Origin: Paraburkholderia rhizosphaerae | GTDB lineage: Bacteria > Pseudomonadota > Gammaproteobacteria > Burkholderiales > Burkholderiaceae | Assembly: GCF_004366595.1 (NCBI RefSeq) | Contig: NZ_SORE01000011.1 | Location: forward strand, 180,804-244,803 | Reading direction: 5' to 3' | Length of the DNA: 64,000 nt | In this document: positions 8,119 to 16,300 of the stretch, piece after piece | Numbering within the stretch: position 1 is the stretch's first letter | How the letters are laid out: every line of letters begins with the position of its first letter | Translations under genes and position numbers: made by a program | Notes under the pieces: generated by a model | Seen by the model: only the letters and a program-made list of their open reading frames with translations | The model's database searches: none | Told to the model about the DNA's origin: nothing

Positions 8119-9167
8119 TGGCGCGCAAGGATTTTTCTCAGCAAATCAACGCAGGTTCGACTCGTGATCAACAAATTCGGAAGTCTCAGGTCAGCTCGCG
8201 TTTCGACAGGATCGACTCAGCGTTGGAGGGCAGGGATAGTCTGCTTGTCGGCATCGCACAAGACGTGCAACGTGCCGACAGTGCAAGTTTCTATGTAGAA
8301 ACACTGGAAAAGGAAGGAAAGGTCACCCGCACCTTTGCCAGGTGGCCCATCGATAAAATCGATGACAATCCCCTTAACAGCAGGACGATTTATAGCGAAG
8401 AGAAAATCGCTGCACGCGCAAACTCGATTGCGAAAGAAGGGCAGTTGGTGCCCGCACTCGCTGCGCGTAGCACGACGGATTCCTCTCGCATCGTCCTTAT
8501 CGACGGCCATTACCGAAAACGCGGTGTCGCCTCGCTAAACAAGACCGAGCTCGAAGTCTGCATACTTGAAGGGCTGCAGCCTATCGACTTTTACCGGCTG
8601 GCTCGGGCTGCAAACAGTGAGCGCGAAGCTGAAACCACACTCGATATTGCATACGGTTATCAAAAGTTGCTGGATAACGGGATTGCGCGGAGCGATGACG
8701 AGCTAGCCCGGCTTATCGGGGAAAACAAGTCAAAGGTCAGCAAGCTCCTATCGCTCCTGCAGCTGCCCGACGCGGTTCGCGACATAATGGCCGAAACACC
8801 TGAGCCATTCGGGATCAACATTAGCTACGAGATTGCTCTGTACCACAAGGCGATGGGCATCGATGCGAAGACGATTGCGTTCACAGAACGCATCCGCGAC
8901 GAGCAACTTTCATTCGCGAAGGTTAAGTCGATACGGGAGGCTCTCGAGCAAGGGAAGCGCGCCCGAAAAAACATGTCGCGCCAATACAAGATCGCACGGG
9001 CAGACGGCACCCCCTTGGGCACGATAAAGGAGTGGGACAACGGCCGCATCGTTGTGGATCTGGCCTTAGGAAACGCGGAGACAGCGCAAAGCTATCTCAC
9101 GCTCTTAAGGGAACAACTCGAAAAGGACGGCCACGGAAGCACACCTGCTAAAGCAGAGAATAGTTGA
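8115..9167 (+). CDS. parB: ParB-type centromere-binding protein
   Basis: The 350-residue protein has a ParB/Spo0J core: a ParB nuclease-like fold with IDDNPLNSR, LIDGHYRKRGV and SEREAETTLDIAYGYQKLL. This is followed by the HTH segment LARLIGENKSKVSKLLSLLQLP. Its likely site is GTTTCTACGTAGAAAC, three copies of which precede parA. A near-perfect copy lies inside this gene at 8287-8302. It nucleates the partition complex and stimulates ParA ATPase. Confidence 0.92.
   Translation: MMARKDFSQQINAGSTRDQQIRKSQVSSRFDRIDSALEGRDSLLVGIAQDVQRADSASFYVETLEKEGKVTRTFARWPIDKIDDNPLNSRTIYSEEKIAARANSIAKEGQLVPALAARSTTDSSRIVLIDGHYRKRGVASLNKTELEVCILEGLQPIDFYRLARAANSEREAETTLDIAYGYQKLLDNGIARSDDELARLIGENKSKVSKLLSLLQLPDAVRDIMAETPEPFGINISYEIALYHKAMGIDAKTIAFTERIRDEQLSFAKVKSIREALEQGKRARKNMSRQYKIARADGTPLGTIKEWDNGRIVVDLALGNAETAQSYLTLLREQLEKDGHGSTPAKAENS
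8287..8302. repeat. parS-like site inside parB
   Basis: GTTTCTATGTAGAAAC differs by one central base from the three upstream palindromes and lies about 170 bp into parB coding sequence. Confidence 0.75.
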
Positions 9168-9196
9168 CGCGGCTGTACCGCAACGCTACCCCGCGA

Positions 9197-10039
9197 CTAC
9201 GCGGCGTCATCGAGTGCTAGACGGCTTTGTGGATTCTGAATGAACTGGAAGTCGAGTGAATTGACCGCTCGGCCAAGCTTGATCGGCTTCCAGGTCACGA
9301 CTAGATCGGCCTTCGAATTCAGTTCGTTGACGGCCGTTTCGATCACCCGGCGCTTGATATCGGCAAAGCGATATGTTTCCGGAATTTCCAATACTGACCT
9401 GAAATCCTCGAGCGTGATGAGCAGTCGTCCCCGATCACGCTCTCTCATTAGTAGCTCTAACAACCGCCACGAATATAAGGACTGCAACCCTCTCGCAAAC
9501 TCCAGTTGGTACGACACAAACCTGCGCTGGAGCATAAAAATGTGGGGCGTAAGGTCGGGCGAAAACGAGATTTCCGCCCAACCTTCGCGTTCGTGATATA
9601 CGGCCTTCCAGACCCAGTTGAGCGTAACTTTCCGCGGGCCGTCCATGTAGGTCAACGTGCGCTTCTGGAGGCTTGCACAACCTTCTTTCAATCCCTCGTA
9701 CGCTGCGGTCGCTTGTTTCTCGCCCGAACGAGGCGCCAAAGCAGCAAGTGCGGCAAACTCATCAGCGCGGACTCTCACCGCGACGTAACCGTTCGTGCGA
9801 CCATGAAGGTACGGAGACTTTTTGCTGTCGATACATCGAAGCGCGGCCATCATCACGCGCTTTTCGTTCAACGTGAGGCCTTGCTGAGCATTCACCAGTG
9901 CCCTGCTCATTGCAACGGTGCCCTTGACGCGTCCCTCCCCATCAAGCGCTGGTTCGTCGAGCACCTCTATGTGCAGAGGCTCGATCTCTACTATCTCGAC
10001 GTGGGATTCCCCGGAAGGGGCACCGCTTTTTTTGTCCAA
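9197..10039 (-). CDS. Plasmid replication initiator, Rep_3 (RepB) family
   Basis: The start is TTG at 10039, six bases after AGGAG. The 280-residue protein shows the Rep_3 winged-helix layout: an AMSRALVNAQQGLTLNEKRVMMAAL opening, SFSPDLTPHIFML, then YSWRLLELL and a second WH ending in DIKRRVIETAVNELN...VTWKPIK. Rep_3 proteins bind iterons as monomers to open the origin and repress their own gene as dimers. Iterons (10453-10712) and an inverted half-iteron at the promoter (10061-10079) fit both roles. Confidence 0.88.
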   Translation of the reverse strand: MDKKSGAPSGESHVEIVEIEPLHIEVLDEPALDGEGRVKGTVAMSRALVNAQQGLTLNEKRVMMAALRCIDSKKSPYLHGRTNGYVAVRVRADEFAALAALAPRSGEKQATAAYEGLKEGCASLQKRTLTYMDGPRKVTLNWVWKAVYHEREGWAEISFSPDLTPHIFMLQRRFVSYQLEFARGLQSLYSWRLLELLMRERDRGRLLITLEDFRSVLEIPETYRFADIKRRVIETAVNELNSKADLVVTWKPIKLGRAVNSLDFQFIQNPQSRLALDDAA

Positions 10040-10060
10040 AGGTGACTCCTAGCAGAAGGC

Positions 10061-10079
10061 GTCACCATTATAAGGTGAC
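10061..10079. promoter_or_regulatory. Inverted half-iterons, probable Rep autoregulation operator
   Basis: GTCACC and GGTGAC are separated by seven bases just upstream of the rep start. They share the GGTGAC core of the iterons, the usual arrangement for Rep dimer operators. Confidence 0.6.
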
Positions 10080-10452
10080 ATGACAACATCGCAAGTCACC
10101 GATGTGGATAACGGTCGCTAAAAGTCACATCCGGCCCGCTTTTTGTCCATACCAGGTCGGTTTGAGTCACGGGCAGGTCGCCAAACGTCACTTTTGATTG
10201 AAGGGGTAGGGCCGGAGAACCAAGCGTGTCAAGGCTTCTAGCCAGTCGGATATGCGTTTACAAAAGGTTCTACAAAGGGTTATACAAACTATCTTATAAA
10301 AGAGACCTTTAAAAAAGATCAGCCTGATGCCAAAAAAACAACAACCGTTAGGTTGATCATCGTCGTTCTAACCTGCTGCCGCTGTCTTTCCGCTGAACTC
10401 AGCTGGATTAGCGTGCCGACAAGGATATTTTTCCGAAGGAACGGTGCCACGA

Positions 10453-10712
10453 AAGGTGACGTAAACCGACCCCAGTGTGATAACCAGCATCAGTGACACA
10501 TTCCGACCCAACGGCCCGACACGCAACTGTGACGTCCGACCCGTCGTTCATTCGTGCATCCAAGTGACATATTCCGACCCAGCGATTGTCAACGAGCGGT
10601 GACGTATTCCGACCTGCTCCGACGGACACAGACACACAAGGTGACGCATTCCGACCCGGAAGCAAAGGTGACGCATTCCGACCCAGAAGCAAAAGGTGAC
10701 GCGGTTCGACCC
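10453..10712 (+). repeat. Iteron array, seven about 20-bp direct repeats
   Basis: The consensus is AAGGTGACGCATTCCGACCC. Copies start at 10453, 10491, 10561, 10596, 10638, 10665 and 10693 with irregular spacing; 10638 and 10665 are closest to consensus. Spacing between starts varies from 27 to 70 bp. Confidence 0.85.
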
Positions 10713-11176
10713 ACTGGGGCGCCACGCGCCATAGTCCATGCGAAGCGACACATCCAGACTATGTAACCGATCGATGAAGTGCCTGGTGGGACGCGGCGTT
10801 ACAGGATGTGAGCAGTTGCTAGCGCCAAAAGTGACACAAAGCGGGCCAAAGCGATCGAATCGATCGCGCACCAAGTCAACGACGCCCCTCCAGGTCGGAA
10901 AGCGTCACCTTTGGAAGGGCTTTGGAATAGCTGAAAGTGAAAACACTGCCCGAGAGCACCAGCTTTTTCCTTTGTGGGTCGGAAAATGTCACTTTACAGA
11001 TCAGACTTCCGTCGGCCGCAGACCGTACATCGTCGCGCGCGCGGGGAGGCAGGCGAACTTGTCCGGATTTTCTACTGCAGGATATGCTGCGATTGCCTGT
11101 GGGATGGCGCATTCCGGCCACCCGGCGAAGTGAGGAAACGCGCTGAAGGTGCTTCCGCCACCTGTAGGAATCCGCT

Positions 11177-12386
11177 CTAAGTAGTCTGCACATTGCTGTG
11201 CAAACCTGACTTTTTCTGCTTCACAGAGGCCGGTTTCACGGTTGCCGAAGCATCCGCCAGAGCCTTCCTCTCCACAGACTGCTGCGCCAGAGCTTGACGC
11301 CGAATGTTGATGGCCGCGTTAAGGTCGCGGTCCATCTTTAAGCCGCAGCCGCATTCGATAACCCGGTCGGCCAGCGTGATTGCATGAATCGCGCCGCACG
11401 CCGAGCACGTCTTGCTGCTCGGAAAGAAGCGGTCGATCACGATCACCTGAGCGCCGGTCATGGCGGCCTTATATTCCAGTTGACGGCGGAACTCGAAGAA
11501 TCCTGCATCGGCGATGGCACGAGCGAGTCTGCCGTTCTTCAGCATGCCCGAGACGTTTAAATCCTCGATGCCGATGGTCGAGTAGTTCGCTGCGAGTTTC
11601 GTCGTCAGCTTGCAAAGCATCCTTGCGGACGTTTGCGATACGCAGGTGCAGCCGGGCCAGCTTGGCTTTCGCTTTGGCCCGGTTTGCACTTCCCTTCTGT
11701 TTGCGCGACAGCGAGCGTGACAGGCGCGCCATGCGCTTATGCTCGGCACGGTGCGGCTTTTGCGCGGGGGCGCCGCCGCCATCACTGAATGTCGCCAGCG
11801 TCTTGATTCCAAGGTCTACGCCGACCGCGCCGCGATCCTCCACGGCCCTCAGGCGCTCCTCTGTTTCGACGGATAGCGCGACATACCAACCATCGGCCAT
11901 GCGGCTCACGGTCGCGCCCAGCACGCGCCCAGCAAAGCGCAATTCCTCGCGCATGCGAACGACTCCGCAGCGCGGAAGCTTCACGGTTGAGCCGACTACC
12001 TGTACAGCATGGCTTGACGCGTTCTGAGGCCCATTGTCAGCGCGGAACGAATCGCGGATGCCCTTGCGCTTAAAGCGCGGGTAGCCCGGCTTCTGGCCGA
12101 GCTTCAATCGCCGGAAGAAGTGGTCGAACGCGAGCCCTACGTTCTTGATTGCGACTTGCGGCGCGCACTTCGTTACCTCGGCCATCCACGGGAATTCGGC
12201 GGCCTTGATCGCGTTCAGTTGCTTACGCATCGCAGCCTCGTTCGGTTTTCCGCCTGCCTCGTGTCGGCGCTTCCATTCCGCCAGCGCCCAGTTATAGGCG
12301 AACCGAGCCACGCCGCATGCGCGAGCGAAATACCTCGCCTGCTCTGCGGTCGGATCGAGGCGGATTTTATGGACGCGGACAATCAC
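11177..12386 (-). pseudogene. tnpB: Frameshifted TnpB (RuvC-like nuclease) of IS607 element
   Basis: The N-terminal part starts at GTG 12386, overlapping the tnpA stop, and runs in one frame to about 11612. The C-terminal part continues in another frame to 11177. The break falls in the segment normally read as DALHKLTTKLA, and fits loss of two bases at about 11611-11614. RuvC residues are split across it: Asp in VDLGIKT is before, Glu in IGIEDLN and Asp in MDRDLNAA are after. A zinc finger (CSACG...CGCG) is also in the second part. Intact TnpB is an RNA-guided nuclease; this copy should be inactive unless the frame is restored. Confidence 0.85.
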
Positions 12387-12988
12387 CCGGCGGCTTCCTT
12401 CAGGGCCTCGAGAAGCTGCCTGTTCTTTTTGCTGCGCGAGCCGTACAAGCGGGCCGAGAATACCGTAATGATTTCGAGCACGTCCTTTGCGAGTTCTTCC
12501 TCGAACGACGGCTGGTCGTCCTTGTGGATGATGACGATTTCGATGTTCTGCGCCGCGCACATGGCGAACACCAACTCGGATCCGAAGCGCAGCAGGCGAT
12601 CCTTGTGAGTGATTACAAGCCGCTTCATCTGCTTGCGCAGAATCATTTCGAGCAGCCGGTTCAAGCCTTTCTTGTGGTAGTTCATGCCACTGCCCAGGTC
12701 TCTAATGACCTCGCAGCGCCAGCCTTTTGCGGCGCAGTAGCTTTCCAGCATCGCGTGCTGACGCTCAAGGTCCGCCTTCTGGTCATGCGAAGAAACACGG
12801 GCGTAGCAGACCGTCGGCGCATCCTCATTGCCGATTCCGAGCAGGTCCGAGACTGCGTAGTAGCGCGTTCCGCCCGCCGTCTTGCGCGCGGGCAACAGTT
12901 CACCGGTCTCCTCCCACTTGCGCAGGGTGGAGACCGCGACGCCGAGCATCGTTGCTGCCTCGCCAATCTTCACAAGTCTCTTTTCCAT
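12383..12988 (-). CDS. tnpA: IS607-family serine recombinase transposase
   Basis: The 201-residue protein has an N-terminal MerR-like HTH (KIGEAATMLGVAVSTLRKWEETGEL) and a serine-resolvase catalytic domain. The nucleophile Ser lies in CYARVSSHDQKADLERQ and the Arg motifs in THKDRLLRFG. This is the typical IS607 TnpA fusion. It looks intact, so the element may still mobilise even with a broken tnpB. Confidence 0.9.
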   Translation of the reverse strand: MEKRLVKIGEAATMLGVAVSTLRKWEETGELLPARKTAGGTRYYAVSDLLGIGNEDAPTVCYARVSSHDQKADLERQHAMLESYCAAKGWRCEVIRDLGSGMNYHKKGLNRLLEMILRKQMKRLVITHKDRLLRFGSELVFAMCAAQNIEIVIIHKDDQPSFEEELAKDVLEIITVFSARLYGSRSKKNRQLLEALKEAAG

Positions 12989-13049
12989 ATGGATAGATTA
13001 GGGCAGATTTCGGCAGAGAATTCAACTCAGTTGTTCACCCCGCGTCCCG

Positions 13050-14150
13050 TTAGGTCCTGTTAGGGCAGGATTTCGAGATTTCCATTCGCTCGAGAAGCTC
13101 ATTGGCGCTCGCGCACAGTTCTGTTGCTGTCTGACTGCCGGGCTTTGACAGGACGACAGGTAACTCGGATTCGCCAATCAGCGCTTTCGAAAAGTCTTCG
13201 CTGCGGCGAATTGAACTGTCCAGCCACGCGTCCTTATATGATGCCTGCGTGATCGCCATCAATTGGCCCATCGCGCGCACGCGGTTGGGATCAAAGAAGT
13301 TTCCGACAATAATTAGATCGGGACTCCTCTCGAATTGGTCCTGCATCTCCGCAAGAATGCTCGAGAGATAAAACATGCCCTTCGGGGAAAATTTCTCCAT
13401 CGATACTGGCGAGATGACATGGTCCGAGGCTAGCAACGCGCCATAGGTAATGCGGTTATTTGCCGGCGCAGCGTCGAAAAGTATGATGTCGTATTCAGAA
13501 ATGTCAAAGTACTGGTCCTTCTTTGAGAGTCCCTCCTTGATCAGACGAGCAAGCGTCAAATCCGCATTTCTGTTTACGAACATTTCGTGCATCAGCATCG
13601 CGTCCAGCCGATCCAGATTCAGATCGGCTGGCACGATGTGCGGCCCATATTCACCGAACGGTTTCTTGATCGCCTCCTGAAGGGTTACACGACCCAATGG
13701 ATAATTTGGCGTTAGGTTTCCGAAATGGTGTTCGACAATTTCTGATGGACTAATGCCAGCCTCGATTGCTTCTGCAGCTGTCAATGCTGGGTCATAGCCG
13801 AAACTAAGGGTGAGGTTCGCCTGAAAATCGAGGTCGATGACGAGCGTCTTGAATCCTCTCAGGGAAAAGATGGTGCCGAAGTTGGACGCGAGCGTAGTTT
13901 TTCCAACGCCGCTGTTCGGCGCGTACATCGTTGCGACCACCTGCTTCTTGGGCGCGGGCTTCTCCTTTCGGCGATTGGCACGATAGTGGGCCAGTTCGAA
14001 AATGTTCTCGACAGAGAAAAGGCGCGTCTTGGTGCCAGATTCCTGTCGGGCTACGTCAATTCCGAATTCATCAACCATGCGTCTGACAGTGTCGCTGGTT
14101 GTGCCTAGCAATTGGGCCGCAGCTTGGACTTTAAATGGCTTTCTCGACAA
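13050..14150 (-). CDS. ParA-type ATPase with N-terminal MerR-like HTH (orphan)
   Basis: The 366-residue protein starts with an HTH, VQAAAQLLGTTSDTVRRMV, then has Walker A, YAPNSGVGKTTLASN at about residues 77-91, DLDFQANLTLSFGYD (A'), and LFDAAPANNR (B). N-terminal HTH plus ATPase is the P1/SopA-like type Ia layout, in which ParA also represses its own operon. The usual parB neighbour is missing: an IS607 element follows immediately. Palindromes at 14371-14388 and 14581-14598 lie upstream and are candidate operators. Confidence 0.82.
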   Translation of the reverse strand: MSRKPFKVQAAAQLLGTTSDTVRRMVDEFGIDVARQESGTKTRLFSVENIFELAHYRANRRKEKPAPKKQVVATMYAPNSGVGKTTLASNFGTIFSLRGFKTLVIDLDFQANLTLSFGYDPALTAAEAIEAGISPSEIVEHHFGNLTPNYPLGRVTLQEAIKKPFGEYGPHIVPADLNLDRLDAMLMHEMFVNRNADLTLARLIKEGLSKKDQYFDISEYDIILFDAAPANNRITYGALLASDHVISPVSMEKFSPKGMFYLSSILAEMQDQFERSPDLIIVGNFFDPNRVRAMGQLMAITQASYKDAWLDSSIRRSEDFSKALIGESELPVVLSKPGSQTATELCASANELLERMEISKSCPNRT

Positions 14151-14370
14151 GTTAGACCTCTTGCGCAGTGTACGGGGTTGTAGACTATTTGCCCTGCCCG
14201 CAAGGAGTTTACCTATTTATAAGTAAAAATCCTAGCAACTATATTTATATCGACTTGCAAACGTTGATCTGGAAATTGGTGATACCGGCCCGCACATTGT
14301 ATCTATGGGTAAAACAAAGCAAGCAATTTTGCCTAATGTATGCGCGAGTGTTGAGAAAAATGAAACTCAG

Positions 14371-14388
14371 CCGTCAACTGGTTGACGG
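14371..14388. promoter_or_regulatory. 18-bp palindrome CCGTCAACTGGTTGACGG, copy 1
   Basis: Eight-base arms CCGTCAAC and GTTGACGG flank TG. The same site recurs at 14581, 35306 and 49940. This copy lies in the 570-bp gap between parA and the virB8-like gene. Apart from the two palindromes and the 57-bp repeat, nothing else is recognised in that gap. Confidence 0.75.
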
Positions 14389-14542
14389 CCTAAACGGTAC
14401 GTCTGCGTCGGTTGAGCGTGGCTAACTTTATGATTTTCCTGTACTCGCGTCCCGAGCAAGACCTAGTCGCCGGTGCGCAAATAATGCAACGTCCGGACGT
14501 TGTGCCATGCTGGGATCGCGTACTGCTATTTTCAGAAAGCCT

Positions 14543-14599
14543 AAAAGCTATATCGTTTCGTCGAGCTTTCCGGGTTAAGGCCGTCAACTGGTTGACGGC
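14543..14599. repeat. 57-bp perfect repeat, copy 1, containing palindrome copy 2 (14581-14598)
   Basis: These bases are identical to 49902-49958. The repeat starts AAAAGCTATATCG, includes AGCTTTCCGGGTTAAGG, and ends with CCGTCAACTGGTTGACGG plus C. AAAGCT/AGCTTT arms inside it could form a second small dyad. It ends 122 bp before the virB8-like start codon, so it probably carries the control site of the transfer/pilus operon. Confidence 0.8.
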
Positions 14600-14721
14600 A
14601 CTCGTGGAGAAGCCGCGCGAAAGAGCGCATCCCGAAAGCGCCTCAAAATCGCTGCTCTTTTGCATGACTGGCTACCCGTACGGGCTGATTCAATTGAGTC
14701 GCCCCTATTGGATAGCCCGTC

Positions 14722-15423
14722 ATGCGTTTTTTTCGAACGAAGAAGCAGATCGCACTTTCGCCGGCACCCGGCGGATACTCCGTAGAAGATCCCGAGAAGA
14801 TCATCTTCGATAACGGCACGCGCCTGCGTGTCGAGGCGAATCACTGGAAGATCTTTTCCTTCATCCTCGCCGCCGTTGCCGTCGGCGCTGTCTATACGCG
14901 CAATCCTCCGCCTTCCGTTGTGAAGGCATACGGCGTCTCTTCCGATACCAGCGGTCACCCGGTCGTCACACAGCTCGTCGCCTACAGGCCTGATGACCAG
15001 GCGACGCGTACCACGCTCAAGGAGACGGTCCAGCGCTGGTTCACGATCGAACCTGTCCTGACCGACAGCATCCAGACCTCGCGCATGGCCCGCAATATCA
15101 ACGCGGTCAAGGCGCAGATGGTAGGCAACGCGCGCAACCAGTTCGGCGACTGGTTAAAGAGCGATGCACCGTTCCGGGCGATCACCACCAACGCCAAGCT
15201 CGTTCGCGAAGTCCGGGTGACGAGCGTGTCGCTCCTTCCCGATTCGACCGCGGTCGTCGAATTTACGACGACTTCAACCCAGAGCGCGACCGACAAGCCG
15301 GACGTGCAGCGATACGCGCTGACGATGCGCTACCAGATTGTGCCGCCGACCGCTGAAGACGCCCTCGGTACCAATCCGTTTGGCTTCTTCTTTCCGTTCT
15401 TCACATTGAACAAGACGTCATGA
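14722..15423 (+). CDS. VirB8-like type IV secretion inner-membrane protein
   Basis: The 233-residue protein has one membrane segment (IFSFILAAVAVGAVYT, about residues 44-59) and a periplasmic domain of NTF2-like size rich in beta strands. Position directly before VirB9- and VirB10-like genes supports VirB8, which links inner-membrane and outer-membrane parts of the channel. Its stop overlaps the next start (ATGA). It is the first gene of a run of 15 co-directional genes to 29837. Confidence 0.75.
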   Translation: MRFFRTKKQIALSPAPGGYSVEDPEKIIFDNGTRLRVEANHWKIFSFILAAVAVGAVYTRNPPPSVVKAYGVSSDTSGHPVVTQLVAYRPDDQATRTTLKETVQRWFTIEPVLTDSIQTSRMARNINAVKAQMVGNARNQFGDWLKSDAPFRAITTNAKLVREVRVTSVSLLPDSTAVVEFTTTSTQSATDKPDVQRYALTMRYQIVPPTAEDALGTNPFGFFFPFFTLNKTS

Positions 15424-16295
15424 AGCCACTGCTCCGAACCTTCGCGCTGTTTTTGACCGCAGTTGCCTGCATCGTTGGCAACGGCCTCGTATTGGCAGCG
15501 CCCCGAACCGCCGCGCCATCGGCAGCATCGCAACAGATCACCAGTGTGCTGGCTGACCCGATGAGCCCGGTCAACCCGTTTAACAGCGGTGTCGATCCGG
15601 TCACGATGCCGGGCGACGCGCGCATGGCGGTATTCACGTACAGCCGCGATCAGATCTTCCGCGTCATGACTGCACCGATGAAGACCACGACGATCGAGCT
15701 CGCGCGCGGCGAAAAGCTGGTCGCCGAACCGGCCTTTGGGGATTCGATCGAGTGGGTGTCCGACACCGACGGCGCGAACCATGTGTTCATCAAGCCGACG
15801 AAGCCGGGTCTCGTCAACACGTTGCACCTGAGCACGAACATGCGCGAGTACGACATGACGCTGGTGTCGTCACCGATGGGTGGGCTTTTCTACCAGACGG
15901 TGAGGTTCAGTTATCCGCAATCGCTGATGGCCAAGGTGCGGGCGCGCGAGGACGCGGGGGAGGGCAGTGATGACCCGGTGCGCTCCAACCCGACCGACTC
16001 GGGGCCGATCGGCGTCTCGCCCGACAAGCTTAATTTTGACTACAGCGTATCCGGCTCGGCACCGTTCAGGCCGGAGGTCGTATTCGATGACGGTAAATTC
16101 ATATGGCTGCGGCTTCCCGCAGGCGCGCCGTTTGCCGTGCCGATCGTGAAGGATCACGGCGACAACGTCAGCCCGAATTTCATCCGCCGCGGACCGTACA
16201 TCGTCGTGCAGCAGATGGCCGACCGGATCGTGCTGCGCGCCGCGAATGACGAAGTGACGATCACCCGCGGCCGCACTGGCCTCTTCGGGTTCTGA
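15420..16295 (+). CDS. VirB9-like outer-membrane channel protein
   Basis: The 291-residue product has a signal peptide (cleavage near VLAAPRTA). It also carries VirB9 hallmarks: MPGDARMAVFTYSRDQIFRV, TTIELARGEKL and NTLHLSTNMREYDMTL in the N-terminal half. The C-terminal half has LNFDYSVSG...PEVVFDDGKFIWLRLP, which is the domain that binds VirB7 and lines the outer-membrane pore. No VirB7 lipoprotein gene is seen nearby. Confidence 0.85.
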   Translation: MKPLLRTFALFLTAVACIVGNGLVLAAPRTAAPSAASQQITSVLADPMSPVNPFNSGVDPVTMPGDARMAVFTYSRDQIFRVMTAPMKTTTIELARGEKLVAEPAFGDSIEWVSDTDGANHVFIKPTKPGLVNTLHLSTNMREYDMTLVSSPMGGLFYQTVRFSYPQSLMAKVRAREDAGEGSDDPVRSNPTDSGPIGVSPDKLNFDYSVSGSAPFRPEVVFDDGKFIWLRLPAGAPFAVPIVKDHGDNVSPNFIRRGPYIVVQQMADRIVLRAANDEVTITRGRTGLFGF

Positions 16296-16300
16296 CCGCC

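Larger units (their letters stand above)
10040..11176. other. Iteron-type replication origin (oriV) region
   Basis: There is no credible gene in these 1.1 kb. Landmarks are a perfect DnaA box TGTGGATAA at 10103-10111, further GTCAC half-sites at about 10120-10190, an AT-rich tract at about 10257-10330 (candidate unwinding element), the iteron array at 10453-10712, and inverted iteron-like copies at 10893-10911 and 10977-10996. Short open frames across the array are by-products of the repeats. Confidence 0.8.
11177..13000 (-). mobile_element. IS607-type insertion sequence
   Basis: The element pairs a serine-recombinase tnpA (12383-12988) with a tnpB (12386-11177) in the same orientation, the IS607 arrangement. 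The exact ends are uncertain because IS607 elements have no terminal inverted repeats and target short GG-containing sites. It lies between the orphan parA and the iterons, where a parB partner might have stood. Confidence 0.8.

Noticed and set aside
10408..10874. Short open frames across the iteron array
   Set aside because: They translate the repeats themselves, giving periodic peptides; the region is an origin.
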